Assembly: GCA_037133095.1 (NCBI GenBank)
Contig: JBAXOT010000001.1
Span: 62,001-126,000, forward strand
DNA length: 64,000 bases
Source of the DNA: CAIMZW01 sp037133095
GTDB taxonomy: Bacteria > Actinomycetota > Actinomycetes > Nanopelagicales > Nanopelagicaceae
Reading direction: 5' to 3'
Positions within the stretch are counted from its first letter, which is position 1. Each line of letters begins with the position of its first letter. Shown one piece after another: positions 49,732-58,207 of this stretch. The translations under genes and the position numbers were made by a program. Under the pieces are notes generated by a model. The model saw only the letters and a program-made list of their open reading frames with translations, made no database searches and was not told the DNA's origin.

Positions 49732-50156
49732 TGAGCAAAAATAAGTCCTACCCAATTCAACTCGATGAGGCGCAATTAAAGTCGACTCTGGATCCACTTT
49801 CCTACGACGTTTTGCGTCATGCCGCTACCGAGCGACCATTTACCGGCGAATACACCGACACGGAGACTATTGGTGTCTACAAATGTAAAGCCTGCTCAGC
49901 CGAACTTTTTCGAAGCGAGACCAAGTTTCACTCTGGCTGCGGTTGGCCCTCTTTTTATGCGCCGACTTCCGACGATGCCGTTGAATTAGTTGTCGATCGT
50001 TCGCTTTTCCCAAGAGTACGGACCGAAGTTCGCTGCGCTTCTTGCGGATCGCACTTGGGTCATGTCTTTGAAGGCGAAGGATACGACGTACCTACAGATC
50101 AAAGATGGTGTATCAATTCAGTCTCGATGCTTTTGGAACCAAAGCCGACCGAGTAA
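49731..50156 (+). CDS. msrB: Peptide methionine-R-sulfoxide reductase
   Basis: A 141-residue MsrB for the R-diastereomer. Zinc-binding pairs are C52-x2-C55 and C102-x2-C105, the catalytic C127 is in RWCINS, and the family motif GCGWPSF is at residues 69-75. It is complementary to MsrA and directly coupled to it. It is convergent with the DNA glycosylase gene, with an 11-base gap. Confidence 0.94.
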   Translation: MSKNKSYPIQLDEAQLKSTLDPLSYDVLRHAATERPFTGEYTDTETIGVYKCKACSAELFRSETKFHSGCGWPSFYAPTSDDAVELVVDRSLFPRVRTEVRCASCGSHLGHVFEGEGYDVPTDQRWCINSVSMLLEPKPTE

Positions 50157-50167
50157 ATCCGGCAATT

Positions 50168-50776
50168 CTAAGCCGTCTCCATTTCCAGAGCGCGCCAGCA
50201 ATACCAAGCAACCACGCTTTGAAATCCGGCAAAGTTCGAGCCCAATTCATCAAGGGCTTTTGGCTCAATCTGCTCTGGCAACGAGTGAAGTTTTTCCCAG
50301 CCTCTTCGGACACCTAAATCGCCAACGGGCCAGACATCAAGTCTGCCAAGGTGAAACATGAGAAACATTTCTACCGTCCATCGACCGATGCCCCAAAGGG
50401 ATACCAACTCTTCGGAAATATCGTCATTGGTCATATAGCGAAACTTGTGGAAATTGATGGTCTTATCCAGGGTTGCTGTAGTCAATTCGTTGATGGCTCT
50501 TACTTTGGCATTAGATAGACCACAACTTCGTATTTGGTCAGAGTCAAGCTTCGAGATGAACTCGGGTCGAATTTTTCCGCCGGCTAATTCGCGCAATCGC
50601 CGGGCAATCGAATCCGCTGCTTTAATCGAAAGTTGCTGGGAAATTATGCTGTCAACCAAGGTTTCGTAATGGCTCTGCGAATTTCGCTTTCGTCCAATTG
50701 TGCAAAGTTCGGATCTCTTAACTAGATCGGAAAACACTGGATCGGCTTTGGCAATTTTTCGAGTAATCACGCGCAT
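50168..50776 (-). CDS. DNA-3-methyladenine glycosylase, AlkA/HhH-GPD type
   Basis: A 202-residue HhH-GPD base-excision glycosylase. The helix-hairpin-helix SLWGIGRWTVEMFLMFHLGRL lies near residue 130 in two stretches, followed by the catalytic Asp in WPVGDLGVR, with the earlier SIISQQLSIKAAD helix typical of AlkA relatives. It removes alkylated bases from DNA. The start ATG at 50776 has GAGG 5 bases upstream; the open frame upstream overlaps the DUF4389 gene. It follows that gene on the same strand by 28 bases. Confidence 0.85.
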   Translation of the reverse strand: MRVITRKIAKADPVFSDLVKRSELCTIGRKRNSQSHYETLVDSIISQQLSIKAADSIARRLRELAGGKIRPEFISKLDSDQIRSCGLSNAKVRAINELTTATLDKTINFHKFRYMTNDDISEELVSLWGIGRWTVEMFLMFHLGRLDVWPVGDLGVRRGWEKLHSLPEQIEPKALDELGSNFAGFQSVVAWYCWRALEMETA

Positions 50777-50804
50777 TTGCGCCTCGGTAATTAAAGCCAC
50801 AGGG

Positions 50805-51407
50805 CTAGTTTGTGAGCGAGAAACTTGGATATTCGTCCGTAACCAAAATAATCGCATAGCCACTCACGCGATTCCAGTAGGCGATGACGCCATATGCGGG
50901 GCCGGCAGCCCAATCTGGATACTGTCCAGTACCTGAAGTGATTATCCATGCGAAGAAGGTGATAAAAAGTGCGTAGATCACATAGACCGCACCGAAGATA
51001 TACAGCGGAATTGCCAGAAGCCATTTAAAGAGGGGTGCAAATTGGTTAAGGGCCTTTCCTTCATTGACATCCGGGAATTCGATGGAGACGACATCGTTTG
51101 ATTCGATCGAAGGGTATTCATCGGTCAATAGAAAGAGATAAGCAAAAATGCGCACCGTCAAACCCATGAGTGCCTTGTTAAAGGCGAGCACGTAACTTGG
51201 GTACTTTCCGCGGAAGAGGAGAGCCAAAAGCGCTGGATAGACGAGAAAACCACTTGAGGCAAGCAGTGCTGAATTGGTAGAAGTTTGCGAACCAAAAGAA
51301 CCGAGAAAAATCATAACTGGAACAACCAAGATGCCACGAAGGAAGACAGTTCGGCGATTTCGCAACCCTGAGGTAACCGAAATATGAGTAATTACTTGCT
51401 TAGACAT
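50805..51407 (-). CDS. DUF4389-domain membrane protein
   Basis: A 200-residue protein with about five membrane helices (RTVFLRGILVVPVMIFLG, SGFLVYPALLALLF, VRIFAYLFLL, WLLAIPLYIFGAVYVIYALFITFFAWII in two parts). The repeated YLFLLTDEYPS and AIILVTDEYPS strands match DUF4389, in which two copies of a TDxYPP motif follow helices. The function is unknown. ATG 51407 is decided by AGGAG with a spacing of 6 (51414-51418). It is divergent from terC. Confidence 0.8.
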   Translation of the reverse strand: MSKQVITHISVTSGLRNRRTVFLRGILVVPVMIFLGSFGSQTSTNSALLASSGFLVYPALLALLFRGKYPSYVLAFNKALMGLTVRIFAYLFLLTDEYPSIESNDVVSIEFPDVNEGKALNQFAPLFKWLLAIPLYIFGAVYVIYALFITFFAWIITSGTGQYPDWAAGPAYGVIAYWNRVSGYAIILVTDEYPSFSLTN

Positions 51408-51413
51408 AGCTGA

Positions 51414-51418
51414 CTCCT
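51414..51418 (-). promoter_or_regulatory. Shine-Dalgarno of DUF4389 gene
   Basis: AGGAG on the minus strand, 6 bases before the ATG at 51407; excludes the longer start at 51470. Confidence 0.65.
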
Positions 51419-51468
51419 GAGGGTTGCGGTAATTGCCTAGAATTGAGATGTTGCTGGTGTAGTTTGCC

Positions 51469-52389
51469 ATGTTACCGTCAAGGCTAAAAGGGGTATGGAT
51501 TTTGTCTAGAAGTGTCTGGGTGATAACGCTCTTGGCCTTAATTCTGGTTTTAGGTTTCGATTTTGCACTTGCTTTTGCGAATCGAAATCGGAAAACCAGC
51601 CTGAAGGCTGCCGTAACGTGGACCGTTTTATACGTATCAATGGCTGTCGCCTTCGGTTATTCACTCGGAATTTGGTCGACCAGCAGAGCCAGAAGCGAAT
51701 TCTTTGCAGGGTGGATTACCGAATATTCGCTCTCTTTTGACAATCTCTTTGTCTTCATCTTAATTCTTGCTCGTTTAAAAATTGCAAAGGAAAAAGAAGA
51801 GTTGGTTTTACTCGTGGGAATTGTCTCCTCTCTATTCCTACGTGGCATATTTATTGCAGGTGGCTCAGCATTGATCAATCGTTGGTCCGCCACCTTTTTC
51901 CTCTTCGGTGGATTTCTCATTTACACGGCGATTTCTCTTGTTAAGGAGAGCGAGGAGGAAGAGTGGAAAGAAGGTCGGCTACTTACTTTGCTGCGAAAGC
52001 GAGGGGCTTCGACTTTCGTCGTGGCGCTCATCGCCATAGCAACTACAAATGTGCTTTTCGCTTTTGACTCGATTCCAGCAATCTTTGGGCTCACAAAGAA
52101 TCCCTACATAATTGTCACGGCCAATGTCTTTGCCCTCATGGGATTGCGTCAGCTCTATTTCCTCATCGGTGGTTTGATGCAAAAGTTGCTGTACCTGACC
52201 GAAGGCCTGGCTGCGATTTTGGGATTCATAGGAATCAAGTTAATTATCGAAGCCGCTCACTCTCAAGGCTGGGAAAAAATCGGAAATTTCGACGTTCCCC
52301 AGATTTCTTTGCAAGTAAGTTTGATATTTATAGTTATCGTGCTTTCAACTACCACGGCCGTTAGCCTCTGGAAAAGTGGAAGGCAATAA
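51469..52389 (+). CDS. TerC-family integral membrane protein
   Basis: A 306-residue TerC/Alx-type protein with about eight helices. Conserved membrane acidic residues occur in EYSLSFDNLFVF (TM3) and LFAFDSIPAIFGLT, the family's likely metal site. TerC proteins have been linked to manganese export in Bacillus and to metalation of exported enzymes. The N-terminus is uncertain: ATG 51469, TTG 51502 or GTG 51520 are in frame, and the first helix starts at VWVITLLALIL, so a later start is possible. It is divergent from the DUF4389 gene; no yybP-ykoY-type element fits in the 61-base gap. Confidence 0.88.
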   Translation: MLPSRLKGVWILSRSVWVITLLALILVLGFDFALAFANRNRKTSLKAAVTWTVLYVSMAVAFGYSLGIWSTSRARSEFFAGWITEYSLSFDNLFVFILILARLKIAKEKEELVLLVGIVSSLFLRGIFIAGGSALINRWSATFFLFGGFLIYTAISLVKESEEEEWKEGRLLTLLRKRGASTFVVALIAIATTNVLFAFDSIPAIFGLTKNPYIIVTANVFALMGLRQLYFLIGGLMQKLLYLTEGLAAILGFIGIKLIIEAAHSQGWEKIGNFDVPQISLQVSLIFIVIVLSTTTAVSLWKSGRQ

Positions 52390-52416
52390 TCGTATGAAAG
52401 ATAAACGCGGTGGAAC

Positions 52417-53568
52417 ATGGTAAAAATTGAAACGATGTCACTTGATCATCTTCGTACACATCGAAGTGAGAAGTTTCGCAGTTACGACCTAGATGTTCTG
52501 CCACTCCCGGTTGCTGAGATGGACTTTGAAATAGCCACCCCAATTCGCGATCTTCTGATCGAGATGGCGACCAACTCCGACACTGGATATTTAGGACCTG
52601 TTCCAGAACTCGCGAACAACTTGGCAATCTTCGCTCGTGATAAGTGGGGCTGGGAGATTGATACACACAATGTATTTGTGGCTGCAGATGTCGGGGTCGC
52701 TATGGTGGAAATGGCGCGCACTGTGGTCCAGCCGGGTGACGCCATCATCATCAACTCTCCCGTTTATCACAATTTCTTTAATTGGACCAAGGAATTACAT
52801 TGCTCACTTATTGATATACCACTCAAGAACGAACTGCTGAACTATTCTCTTGATTTTGATGCGCTGGAGCAGGCTTATAAGAACGGTGCCAAGATTCATT
52901 TTCTTTGCAACCCACACAATCCGGTAGGAACAGTTTTTAATCGCGCTGAACTCTCCCGCCTCGCAGATCTTGCACACAAGTATGGCGTGGCTATATTCAG
53001 CGACGAGGTCCATGCGCCGTTGGTTTTTCCTGGCACTGAATTCGTGCCCTTCCTCTCCGTCAGCGATACTGCTCGCGAAGTAGGAATCTGCACAACTGCG
53101 GCCAGCAAATCGTGGAACCTCGCAGGGCTTAAATCGGCGACGATTGTGGTGGCAAGCCAGCGATGGCGAGATCGCGCGCTTTCAATGCCTGCCGCAGTTC
53201 ATTATCGCGCATCACTATTTGGTGCATTCTCGGCTGCAACGGCATACACCTGCGTTGAATGGTTGGATGCTCTACTTGTGGTTCTCGACCGAAATCGCAA
53301 GTTTCTGGCCGAGCAATTGAGCTCGAAATTGCCTGAAGTGGGTTACCGCCTTCCAGACGCCACTTATCTAGCCTGGCTGGACCTTTCAAAGTTAAATCTG
53401 GGTCCAAACCCGGCAGATATCTTGCTGGCAGAAGGCAGGGTCGCATTTAGTCCTGGAATAAATTTCAGTGCCGATACTTCGCAATTTATTCGACTTAATT
53501 TCGCGACGAGTGAGGCCGTTATTTCTGAGGCAATTGATCGAATCGTGAAAGTGGTGCAGGGGAAATGA
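52417..53568 (+). CDS. PatB/MalY-type PLP C-S lyase
   Basis: A 383-residue fold-type I aminotransferase-like enzyme of the PatB/MalY class, which cleaves C-S bonds (cystathionine, cysteine conjugates) by beta-elimination. The PLP lysine is in TAASKSWNLAGLK, the NPHNPVGTVF loop contacts the cofactor, and the N-terminal PLPVAEMDFE matches MalY. It lacks the MalY maltose-regulator partner genes. The start ATG is at 52417 by frame, with GGTGGA just upstream; ATG 52435 is an alternative. It is coupled to the next gene by ATGA. Confidence 0.85.
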   Translation: MVKIETMSLDHLRTHRSEKFRSYDLDVLPLPVAEMDFEIATPIRDLLIEMATNSDTGYLGPVPELANNLAIFARDKWGWEIDTHNVFVAADVGVAMVEMARTVVQPGDAIIINSPVYHNFFNWTKELHCSLIDIPLKNELLNYSLDFDALEQAYKNGAKIHFLCNPHNPVGTVFNRAELSRLADLAHKYGVAIFSDEVHAPLVFPGTEFVPFLSVSDTAREVGICTTAASKSWNLAGLKSATIVVASQRWRDRALSMPAAVHYRASLFGAFSAATAYTCVEWLDALLVVLDRNRKFLAEQLSSKLPEVGYRLPDATYLAWLDLSKLNLGPNPADILLAEGRVAFSPGINFSADTSQFIRLNFATSEAVISEAIDRIVKVVQGK

Positions 53569-55121
53569 CCTTTGAACCGGATTTCGACGTCCTGATTGTT
53601 GGTGGCGGACACAATTCACTTGTCGCCGCTTGTTACTTAGGTAAAGCCGGGTTGCGGGTAGGCGTTCTCGAAAAAAATTCAGAGTTTGGCGGTGCAACTG
53701 TCAGCCAGCGAGTATTTCCCGATTTTGATGCGCGCTTATCTCGCTATTCATATTTAGTCTCACTTTTACCTGATCAAATAATTGAAGACTTGGGTTTATC
53801 TTTTACGACACTATCGCGCTCGGTCTCCTCCTACACTCCGGTTAACCATGAGGGAACCGAGATGGGGTTACTAGTTGATTCCGATCTCAGTGCGGCAACT
53901 AAAGCGAGTTTCGTCGAAGTTACTGGATCTGATTCTGATTTCGATGCGTGGCAAAACTTTTATGGTTCGGTCCGCCATTTGGCTCAGATTGTCGCTCCGA
54001 CCCTGTTGTCGCCACTGCCTTCTCGCACCGAACTTCGGGACTTGGTCAATGATCCAATTTGGGATGCCATTGTCGAACGTCCACTCGGCGAGGTTCTCGA
54101 GCGCACCTTCGGATCAGATCTCATAAGGGGCGTTGTTTTTACTGATGGATTAGTTGGAACTTTTAGTGATGCGCATTCTTTTTACGCCAACATTTGTTTT
54201 ATCTATCACCTGATTGGGAATGGAACTGGCGAGTGGCGGGTACCTCGCGGTGGAATGGGGGGATTGGTCAGCGAACTACTGGAGTTGGCAAAGATTTATG
54301 GCGTGACTCTCGTGGCAAACACCGAAGTTAAAGAGATTGAGCCTGGAACCGGTGGTTACATCGCAAAAACCAGCAAAGGCGAAAGTTTTACTTCGAGATA
54401 TTTATTGGCAAATTGCGCGCCACAAGTTCTCGCTACCATGATAGATATGCCTGATGTTAAAAGTCTTGACGGCAGCCAAGTGAAAATCAACATGTTGCTG
54501 AAGAAGTTGCCTCGATTGAAAAGCGGGATTGATCCCATGCGCGCCTTTGCGGGGACTTTTCACATTGATGAAAGTTATACGCAATTTCAAAAAGCTTTCG
54601 AAGAGGCGAGCCGAGGCGAAGTCCCCAATCGAATCCCTGCGGAAATGTACTGCCATACGTTAACTGACCCGTCGATTCTGAGTCCGCAATTGCAAGAACA
54701 GGGTTACCAGACCTTGACCCTCTTCGCTTTTCACACGCCTGCGGCGCTTTTTGATAGTGATCCACAATCGGTCACGGCTCGTATTACCGCCAAGGTCTTG
54801 CGGCAACTCAATGAATATCTCGTTGATCCTATTGAAGACTGTTTAGCGGTCGCCTCCGATGGCTCGCTCTGTATTGAAGCGAAAAATCCCCTTGATATCG
54901 AATCAGAGACTGGCTTGCCCCGTGGGAATATATTTCACAAAGATTTATCCATGCCCTTTCGGGAAGATGATCAAGAGATTCGTTGGGGAGTGGAGACGAC
55001 CCATAAGAATCTTTTTCTTTGCGGGGCTGGCGCGATAAGAGGTGGCGGCGTGAGTGGTATTCCTGGTCATAATGCGGCAGCAGCCGTCCTGGAGGCTGAG
55101 TTCGCCCGAGTGAAAGGTTAG
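53565..55121 (+). CDS. FAD-dependent oxidoreductase, phytoene-desaturase-like (PYROXD2 type)
   Basis: A 518-residue flavoprotein. The dinucleotide motif IVGGGHNSLVAACYLGKAG starts at residue 10, VLEKNSEFGGA is the FAD-contacting loop, and the C-terminal GAGAIRGGGVSGIPGHNAAA completes FAD binding. The GGGHN variant is typical of PYROXD2-like proteins rather than carotenoid CrtI. The substrate is unknown, and no carotenoid genes are nearby. It overlaps the PatB-like gene (ATGA) and its TAG stop lies inside the -10 hexamer of the next gene. Confidence 0.82.
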   Translation: MTFEPDFDVLIVGGGHNSLVAACYLGKAGLRVGVLEKNSEFGGATVSQRVFPDFDARLSRYSYLVSLLPDQIIEDLGLSFTTLSRSVSSYTPVNHEGTEMGLLVDSDLSAATKASFVEVTGSDSDFDAWQNFYGSVRHLAQIVAPTLLSPLPSRTELRDLVNDPIWDAIVERPLGEVLERTFGSDLIRGVVFTDGLVGTFSDAHSFYANICFIYHLIGNGTGEWRVPRGGMGGLVSELLELAKIYGVTLVANTEVKEIEPGTGGYIAKTSKGESFTSRYLLANCAPQVLATMIDMPDVKSLDGSQVKINMLLKKLPRLKSGIDPMRAFAGTFHIDESYTQFQKAFEEASRGEVPNRIPAEMYCHTLTDPSILSPQLQEQGYQTLTLFAFHTPAALFDSDPQSVTARITAKVLRQLNEYLVDPIEDCLAVASDGSLCIEAKNPLDIESETGLPRGNIFHKDLSMPFREDDQEIRWGVETTHKNLFLCGAGAIRGGGVSGIPGHNAAAAVLEAEFARVKG

Positions 55122-55124
55122 GCT
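55119..55124 (+). promoter_or_regulatory. -10 hexamer of leaderless Cys/Met enzyme gene
   Basis: TAGGCT ends 6 bases before the ATG at 55131. Its first three bases are the stop codon of the upstream oxidoreductase. Confidence 0.55.
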
Positions 55125-55130
55125 TGCAAC

Positions 55131-56270
55131 ATGGCATTGGAAGATTTGAGTTCGACTGATTATTCACCAGAGACGAAGGTTGTTGCAGCCGGGCGTCCTG
55201 CGCGCATTCCTGATGGCGATCTAAATACCCCAATTTCACTCAGTTCGACCTTCCATCCAGGTGGACCTATGGGGTACGGACGCTATGGCAATGAAACTTG
55301 GACTGCACTAGAGAGCGCGATTGAATCCCTCGAGCATGGCAAGACGCTGATTTTTTCCTCGGGAATGGCCGCGATTAATGCAGTCTTCTCGTTGTTGCCG
55401 ATCGGCTCGGTTGTGACAGCATCTCGAAATGGCTACACCGGGGTCATGGTCGTCCTTGATAATTTAGCAAAATCTGGTCACCTGGAAGTTCGGTTTGTCG
55501 ATGTTGCCAATACCGAAGAGGTTCTCGCAGCTCTGCCCGGCACCTCTCTCTTGTGGTTGGAATCTCCAACAAATCCGGCTTTGGAAGTGGCGGATCTTCC
55601 GACGCTGATTTCTGCGGCAAAGGCGATGGGCTGTGGCGTCGCGGTGGATAACACCTTTGCGACGCCGTTACTGCAACAGCCGTTGCTTCTCGGCGCCGAT
55701 ATTTCAGTTCATTCCGTGACTAAGTATCTTGCCGGTCACAGCGATGTCTTGCTCGGCAGCGTTTCGACTCGAGATCTGGCGCTCTACAAGCGAATTGAGG
55801 ATGCCCGGAAATTTGGCGGGTCTATTGCTGGACCTTTCGAAGCATGGCTTGCACTGCGTGGATTTAGAACGTTGGCACTTCGCATGGAGCGGGCGCAGTC
55901 GAACGCCATGGAACTCGCCACTCGACTTCAATCCCATTCGGCAGTAGAGCGGGTTCGATACCCAGGACTTCCGACGGACCCACACCACCAGCGGGCAAGG
56001 AGTTTCATGGCTGGTTTCGGTGCCGTCCTTTCCATTGATGTAAAAGGTGGCGCACGAGCTGCCGACAAGGCTTGTGAAGCATCTCGTTTAGTTACATATG
56101 CGACTTCTCTGGGCGGTGTGGAATCACTGTGGGAGCGGCGTCATCGATGGAGTATTGAGAGCCCCTCGATTCCTGTGAATTTAGTTCGTCTCTCAGTAGG
56201 GATTGAGGAAATTGAAGATTTGTGGCGCGATATTGATCAAGCCTTACTTACATCTCAGCTACCGGATTAA
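55131..56270 (+). CDS. Cys/Met-metabolism PLP enzyme (cystathionine gamma-lyase/synthase family)
   Basis: A 379-residue fold-type I enzyme of the trans-sulfuration family. The PLP lysine is in HSVTKYLAGHSDVLLGSV, VDNTFATPLLQQP is the aspartate-containing PLP motif, and RYGNETWTALE near residue 52 includes the tyrosine/arginine that bind the neighbour's PLP phosphate. Sequence alone does not tell gamma-synthase, gamma-lyase or methionine gamma-lyase apart. It has its own leaderless-type promoter, overlapping the upstream stop, and follows a PatB-like C-S lyase, so sulfur amino-acid turnover is the likely theme. Confidence 0.87.
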   Translation: MALEDLSSTDYSPETKVVAAGRPARIPDGDLNTPISLSSTFHPGGPMGYGRYGNETWTALESAIESLEHGKTLIFSSGMAAINAVFSLLPIGSVVTASRNGYTGVMVVLDNLAKSGHLEVRFVDVANTEEVLAALPGTSLLWLESPTNPALEVADLPTLISAAKAMGCGVAVDNTFATPLLQQPLLLGADISVHSVTKYLAGHSDVLLGSVSTRDLALYKRIEDARKFGGSIAGPFEAWLALRGFRTLALRMERAQSNAMELATRLQSHSAVERVRYPGLPTDPHHQRARSFMAGFGAVLSIDVKGGARAADKACEASRLVTYATSLGGVESLWERRHRWSIESPSIPVNLVRLSVGIEEIEDLWRDIDQALLTSQLPD

Positions 56271-56335
56271 TGCGATTCTCGCCACGTTTAGGCGCTGTTC
56301 ATCACAACCAGCGGGAATTTGCCACCTGGTAAGGG

Positions 56336-56341
56336 TAGATT
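56336..56341 (+). promoter_or_regulatory. -10 hexamer of leaderless microprotein gene
   Basis: TAGATT ends 6 bases before the ATG at 56348, the same hexamer and spacing as manB and the 58208 glycosyltransferase. Confidence 0.6.
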
Positions 56342-56347
56342 TGTCTC

Positions 56348-56500
56348 ATGATCAAAGCGATTCGAAGGCTGCTAGGAACTTTCGCGTTTCTCGCCTTTAT
56401 TTTTGGTGCGCTGAAGTCGGTTTACCAGTGGCTGGCGCGAAGTGAAGATGATAACCACGAAGTCTTTACTGATGAAGACGAGTACGAAGACAGTCTGTGA
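56348..56500 (+). CDS. 50-residue membrane microprotein with acidic tail
   Basis: A short ORF missed by length filters. The product has a basic start (MIKAIRRLLG), one membrane helix (about 11-27, TFAFLAFIFGALKSVYQ), and a strongly acidic C-terminal tail (SEDDNHEVFTDEDEYED). Support comes from TAGATT exactly 6 bases before its ATG and a GTGA overlap with the next gene. This is a typical N-in/C-out or N-out single-span layout. I recognise no family. The acidic tail could contact a partner or metal. It is probably co-translated with the 126-residue membrane protein. Confidence 0.62.
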   Translation: MIKAIRRLLGTFAFLAFIFGALKSVYQWLARSEDDNHEVFTDEDEYEDSL

Positions 56501-56877
56501 GTGATCTTTATCAGCCTGGTGTCTGCAATATCGGCCCTCAGGAAATACGTCGTCGTCGCTTGGTTGGATATTTTGGTCTTCTAATTACGATAGCAACCGC
56601 CTTCTTGTTGCAACAACACCACTCTTCTCGGATTACTCGTTTTTCCATTTTCTTCCCAGCGATGGTTTTTTCCTTCGGTTGGATTCAAGCCAAGAAGAAG
56701 TTCTGCATGGGGTTCGGACTTGCGGGGACATTTAACTTCGGCAAACTCGGAAATCTAGACCGAATCGAGATGGAGGTATTTCGCAAACAAGATCGAGACA
56801 CCGTCATCAAAATGGCACTTCAGGCGATCGCCGTGGCCTTGGTAATTACTGCGCTCGAACTAATGCTTCCGCTGTAA
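56497..56877 (+). CDS. Membrane protein of unknown function (YQPGVCNIGP motif)
   Basis: A 126-residue protein. The N-terminal conserved-looking motif YQPGVCNIGPQEI is followed by a basic RRRR patch, two central helices (YFGLLITIATAFLL and FSIFFPAMVFSFGWIQA), a loop with KKKFCMGFGLAGTFNFG, and a C-terminal helix (ALQAIAVALVITALELML). The two cysteines (residue 10 and in KFCMG) may pair. I recall similar uncharacterised proteins in other bacteria, but no function. GTG 56497 overlaps the microprotein stop (GTGA). Its end overlaps the convergent sulP gene by 18 bases. Confidence 0.7.
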   Translation: MSDLYQPGVCNIGPQEIRRRRLVGYFGLLITIATAFLLQQHHSSRITRFSIFFPAMVFSFGWIQAKKKFCMGFGLAGTFNFGKLGNLDRIEMEVFRKQDRDTVIKMALQAIAVALVITALELMLPL

Positions 56878-58137
56878 TTTTCGCTGAACAAATTGCCCGA
56901 CACTGATAAAAATCGAGCCAATAATAATTCCCCAAATTAAGTCGATGAGAAGTACCGACATTGAGGTGATGGCTATGGTGGCAATATTTAATTTTGTAGT
57001 CTTGAGTAATTCTTTTAGATTGGCCGGGCTGGCAATTCGATAAGAGGTTCCTATCAAAACGCCGCCCAGGGCAGCCGTGGGAACATGTGAAATCACGGGG
57101 CTGAGGACGAGTACAACAAGTACCAGGAAGAGCGCATGGAAAATCGAGGCCAACCTGGTTCGTGCTCCCGATCGAACATTGACGCTCGTCCGCGCAATCG
57201 CACCGGTTGCAGGCATGCCACCTAGAACTGAGGCAAACAAGGTGGCGAGGCCTTGACCAAAGAGCTCACGATTAGGGTGATATTTCGCCTCTGGGTCATG
57301 GATTTTTGCCATTTGATCTGCAACCCGGGCTGATAAAAGAGACTCGATCGCCGCCAGTAGTGCGATTTCCACTGCCGCAATGGCGAGCACTGAAAACTTC
57401 GCATCATGAAAATTGGGATTAATGGGATTAAAGATCTTGCGAGGAAGTGCACCCACCGTCGACACTTTTAAGTGCAAAAAAAGTGAGATCACAGTGGAAA
57501 AAACGATGGCAACAAAACTTGCTGGCACATGAAACTTCAGCCGAACTTTCTTGGCGACGTGAGGGTAAGAAAATTTCACTGCGAGCGTTAGTAGAACCAA
57601 GAAGACCGCGGACCAATGTAAACCTGCGGCCAGAGCATTTTTGAGGGTATGGAATGCCACCAAAATTGTTTTATCTCCGGCAGCTTTCTTGAAATCCAAG
57701 GCAATCGGCATCTGTTGCAGCCCTATGACCATTGCGATACCTAATGTGAAACCTTCCATCACTGGCCATGGCGTTTTATTGATGATGCTGCCAGCCTTAA
57801 GTACGCCCGAAATTAAAACGAGCGCTCCTGCGATGACTCCAACGGGTGCCAAAATAGCTACTCCGTATTTGGCCACAATGGGAACTAGCACCACCGTCAT
57901 GGCACCGGTTGGTCCGCTTACTTGGAACTTGGATCCGCCAAAGATAGCGGCAATCAGTCCAGCGAAAATTGCGGTTATAAGTCCAGATTGCGCACCGGAT
58001 CCTGTGGTAATCCCGAAGGCCATAGCGAGTGGCAGTGCAACAATGCCGACAGTTATCCCTGAGATAAGATCACGCCGCCAGTTCAGCCGCAGACCTTGGT
58101 AGTCAGAACGATGAGGAAGAAATTCGCGAAGCGCCAT
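56860..58137 (-). CDS. SulP-family anion transporter without STAS domain
   Basis: A 425-residue SLC26/SulP membrane protein with about 12 to 14 helices. LISGITVGIVALPLAMAFGI near residue 25 is the SulP signature, and SGPTGAMTVVLVPI and GGMPATGAIARTSVNVRSGA are conserved transport-core loops. Typical SulP proteins carry a cytosolic C-terminal STAS domain of about 120 residues; this one stops right after the last helix (FVQRKLQRKH). Substrates in the family include sulfate, bicarbonate and C4-dicarboxylates; short forms without STAS often go with bicarbonate, but this is only a guess. Confidence 0.85.
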   Translation of the reverse strand: MALREFLPHRSDYQGLRLNWRRDLISGITVGIVALPLAMAFGITTGSGAQSGLITAIFAGLIAAIFGGSKFQVSGPTGAMTVVLVPIVAKYGVAILAPVGVIAGALVLISGVLKAGSIINKTPWPVMEGFTLGIAMVIGLQQMPIALDFKKAAGDKTILVAFHTLKNALAAGLHWSAVFLVLLTLAVKFSYPHVAKKVRLKFHVPASFVAIVFSTVISLFLHLKVSTVGALPRKIFNPINPNFHDAKFSVLAIAAVEIALLAAIESLLSARVADQMAKIHDPEAKYHPNRELFGQGLATLFASVLGGMPATGAIARTSVNVRSGARTRLASIFHALFLVLVVLVLSPVISHVPTAALGGVLIGTSYRIASPANLKELLKTTKLNIATIAITSMSVLLIDLIWGIIIGSIFISVGQFVQRKLQRKH

Positions 58138-58195
58138 GAGGTTGTCAAAGATACCGACTATTCCTCAATTTTTCGTTAATCTCTTCGGCTTTTAG

Positions 58196-58201
58196 TAGAT
58201 T
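58196..58201 (+). promoter_or_regulatory. -10 hexamer of leaderless glycosyltransferase gene
   Basis: TAGATT ends 6 bases before the ATG at 58208. Confidence 0.6.
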
Positions 58202-58207
58202 GTGCCA

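Noticed and set aside
51408..51468. Manganese riboswitch (yybP-ykoY) before terC
   Set aside because: The gap is about 61 bases, too short, and no matching hairpins were seen.
57641..58102. 153-codon plus-strand open frame
   Set aside because: Antisense shadow of the SulP transporter gene; no start signal.
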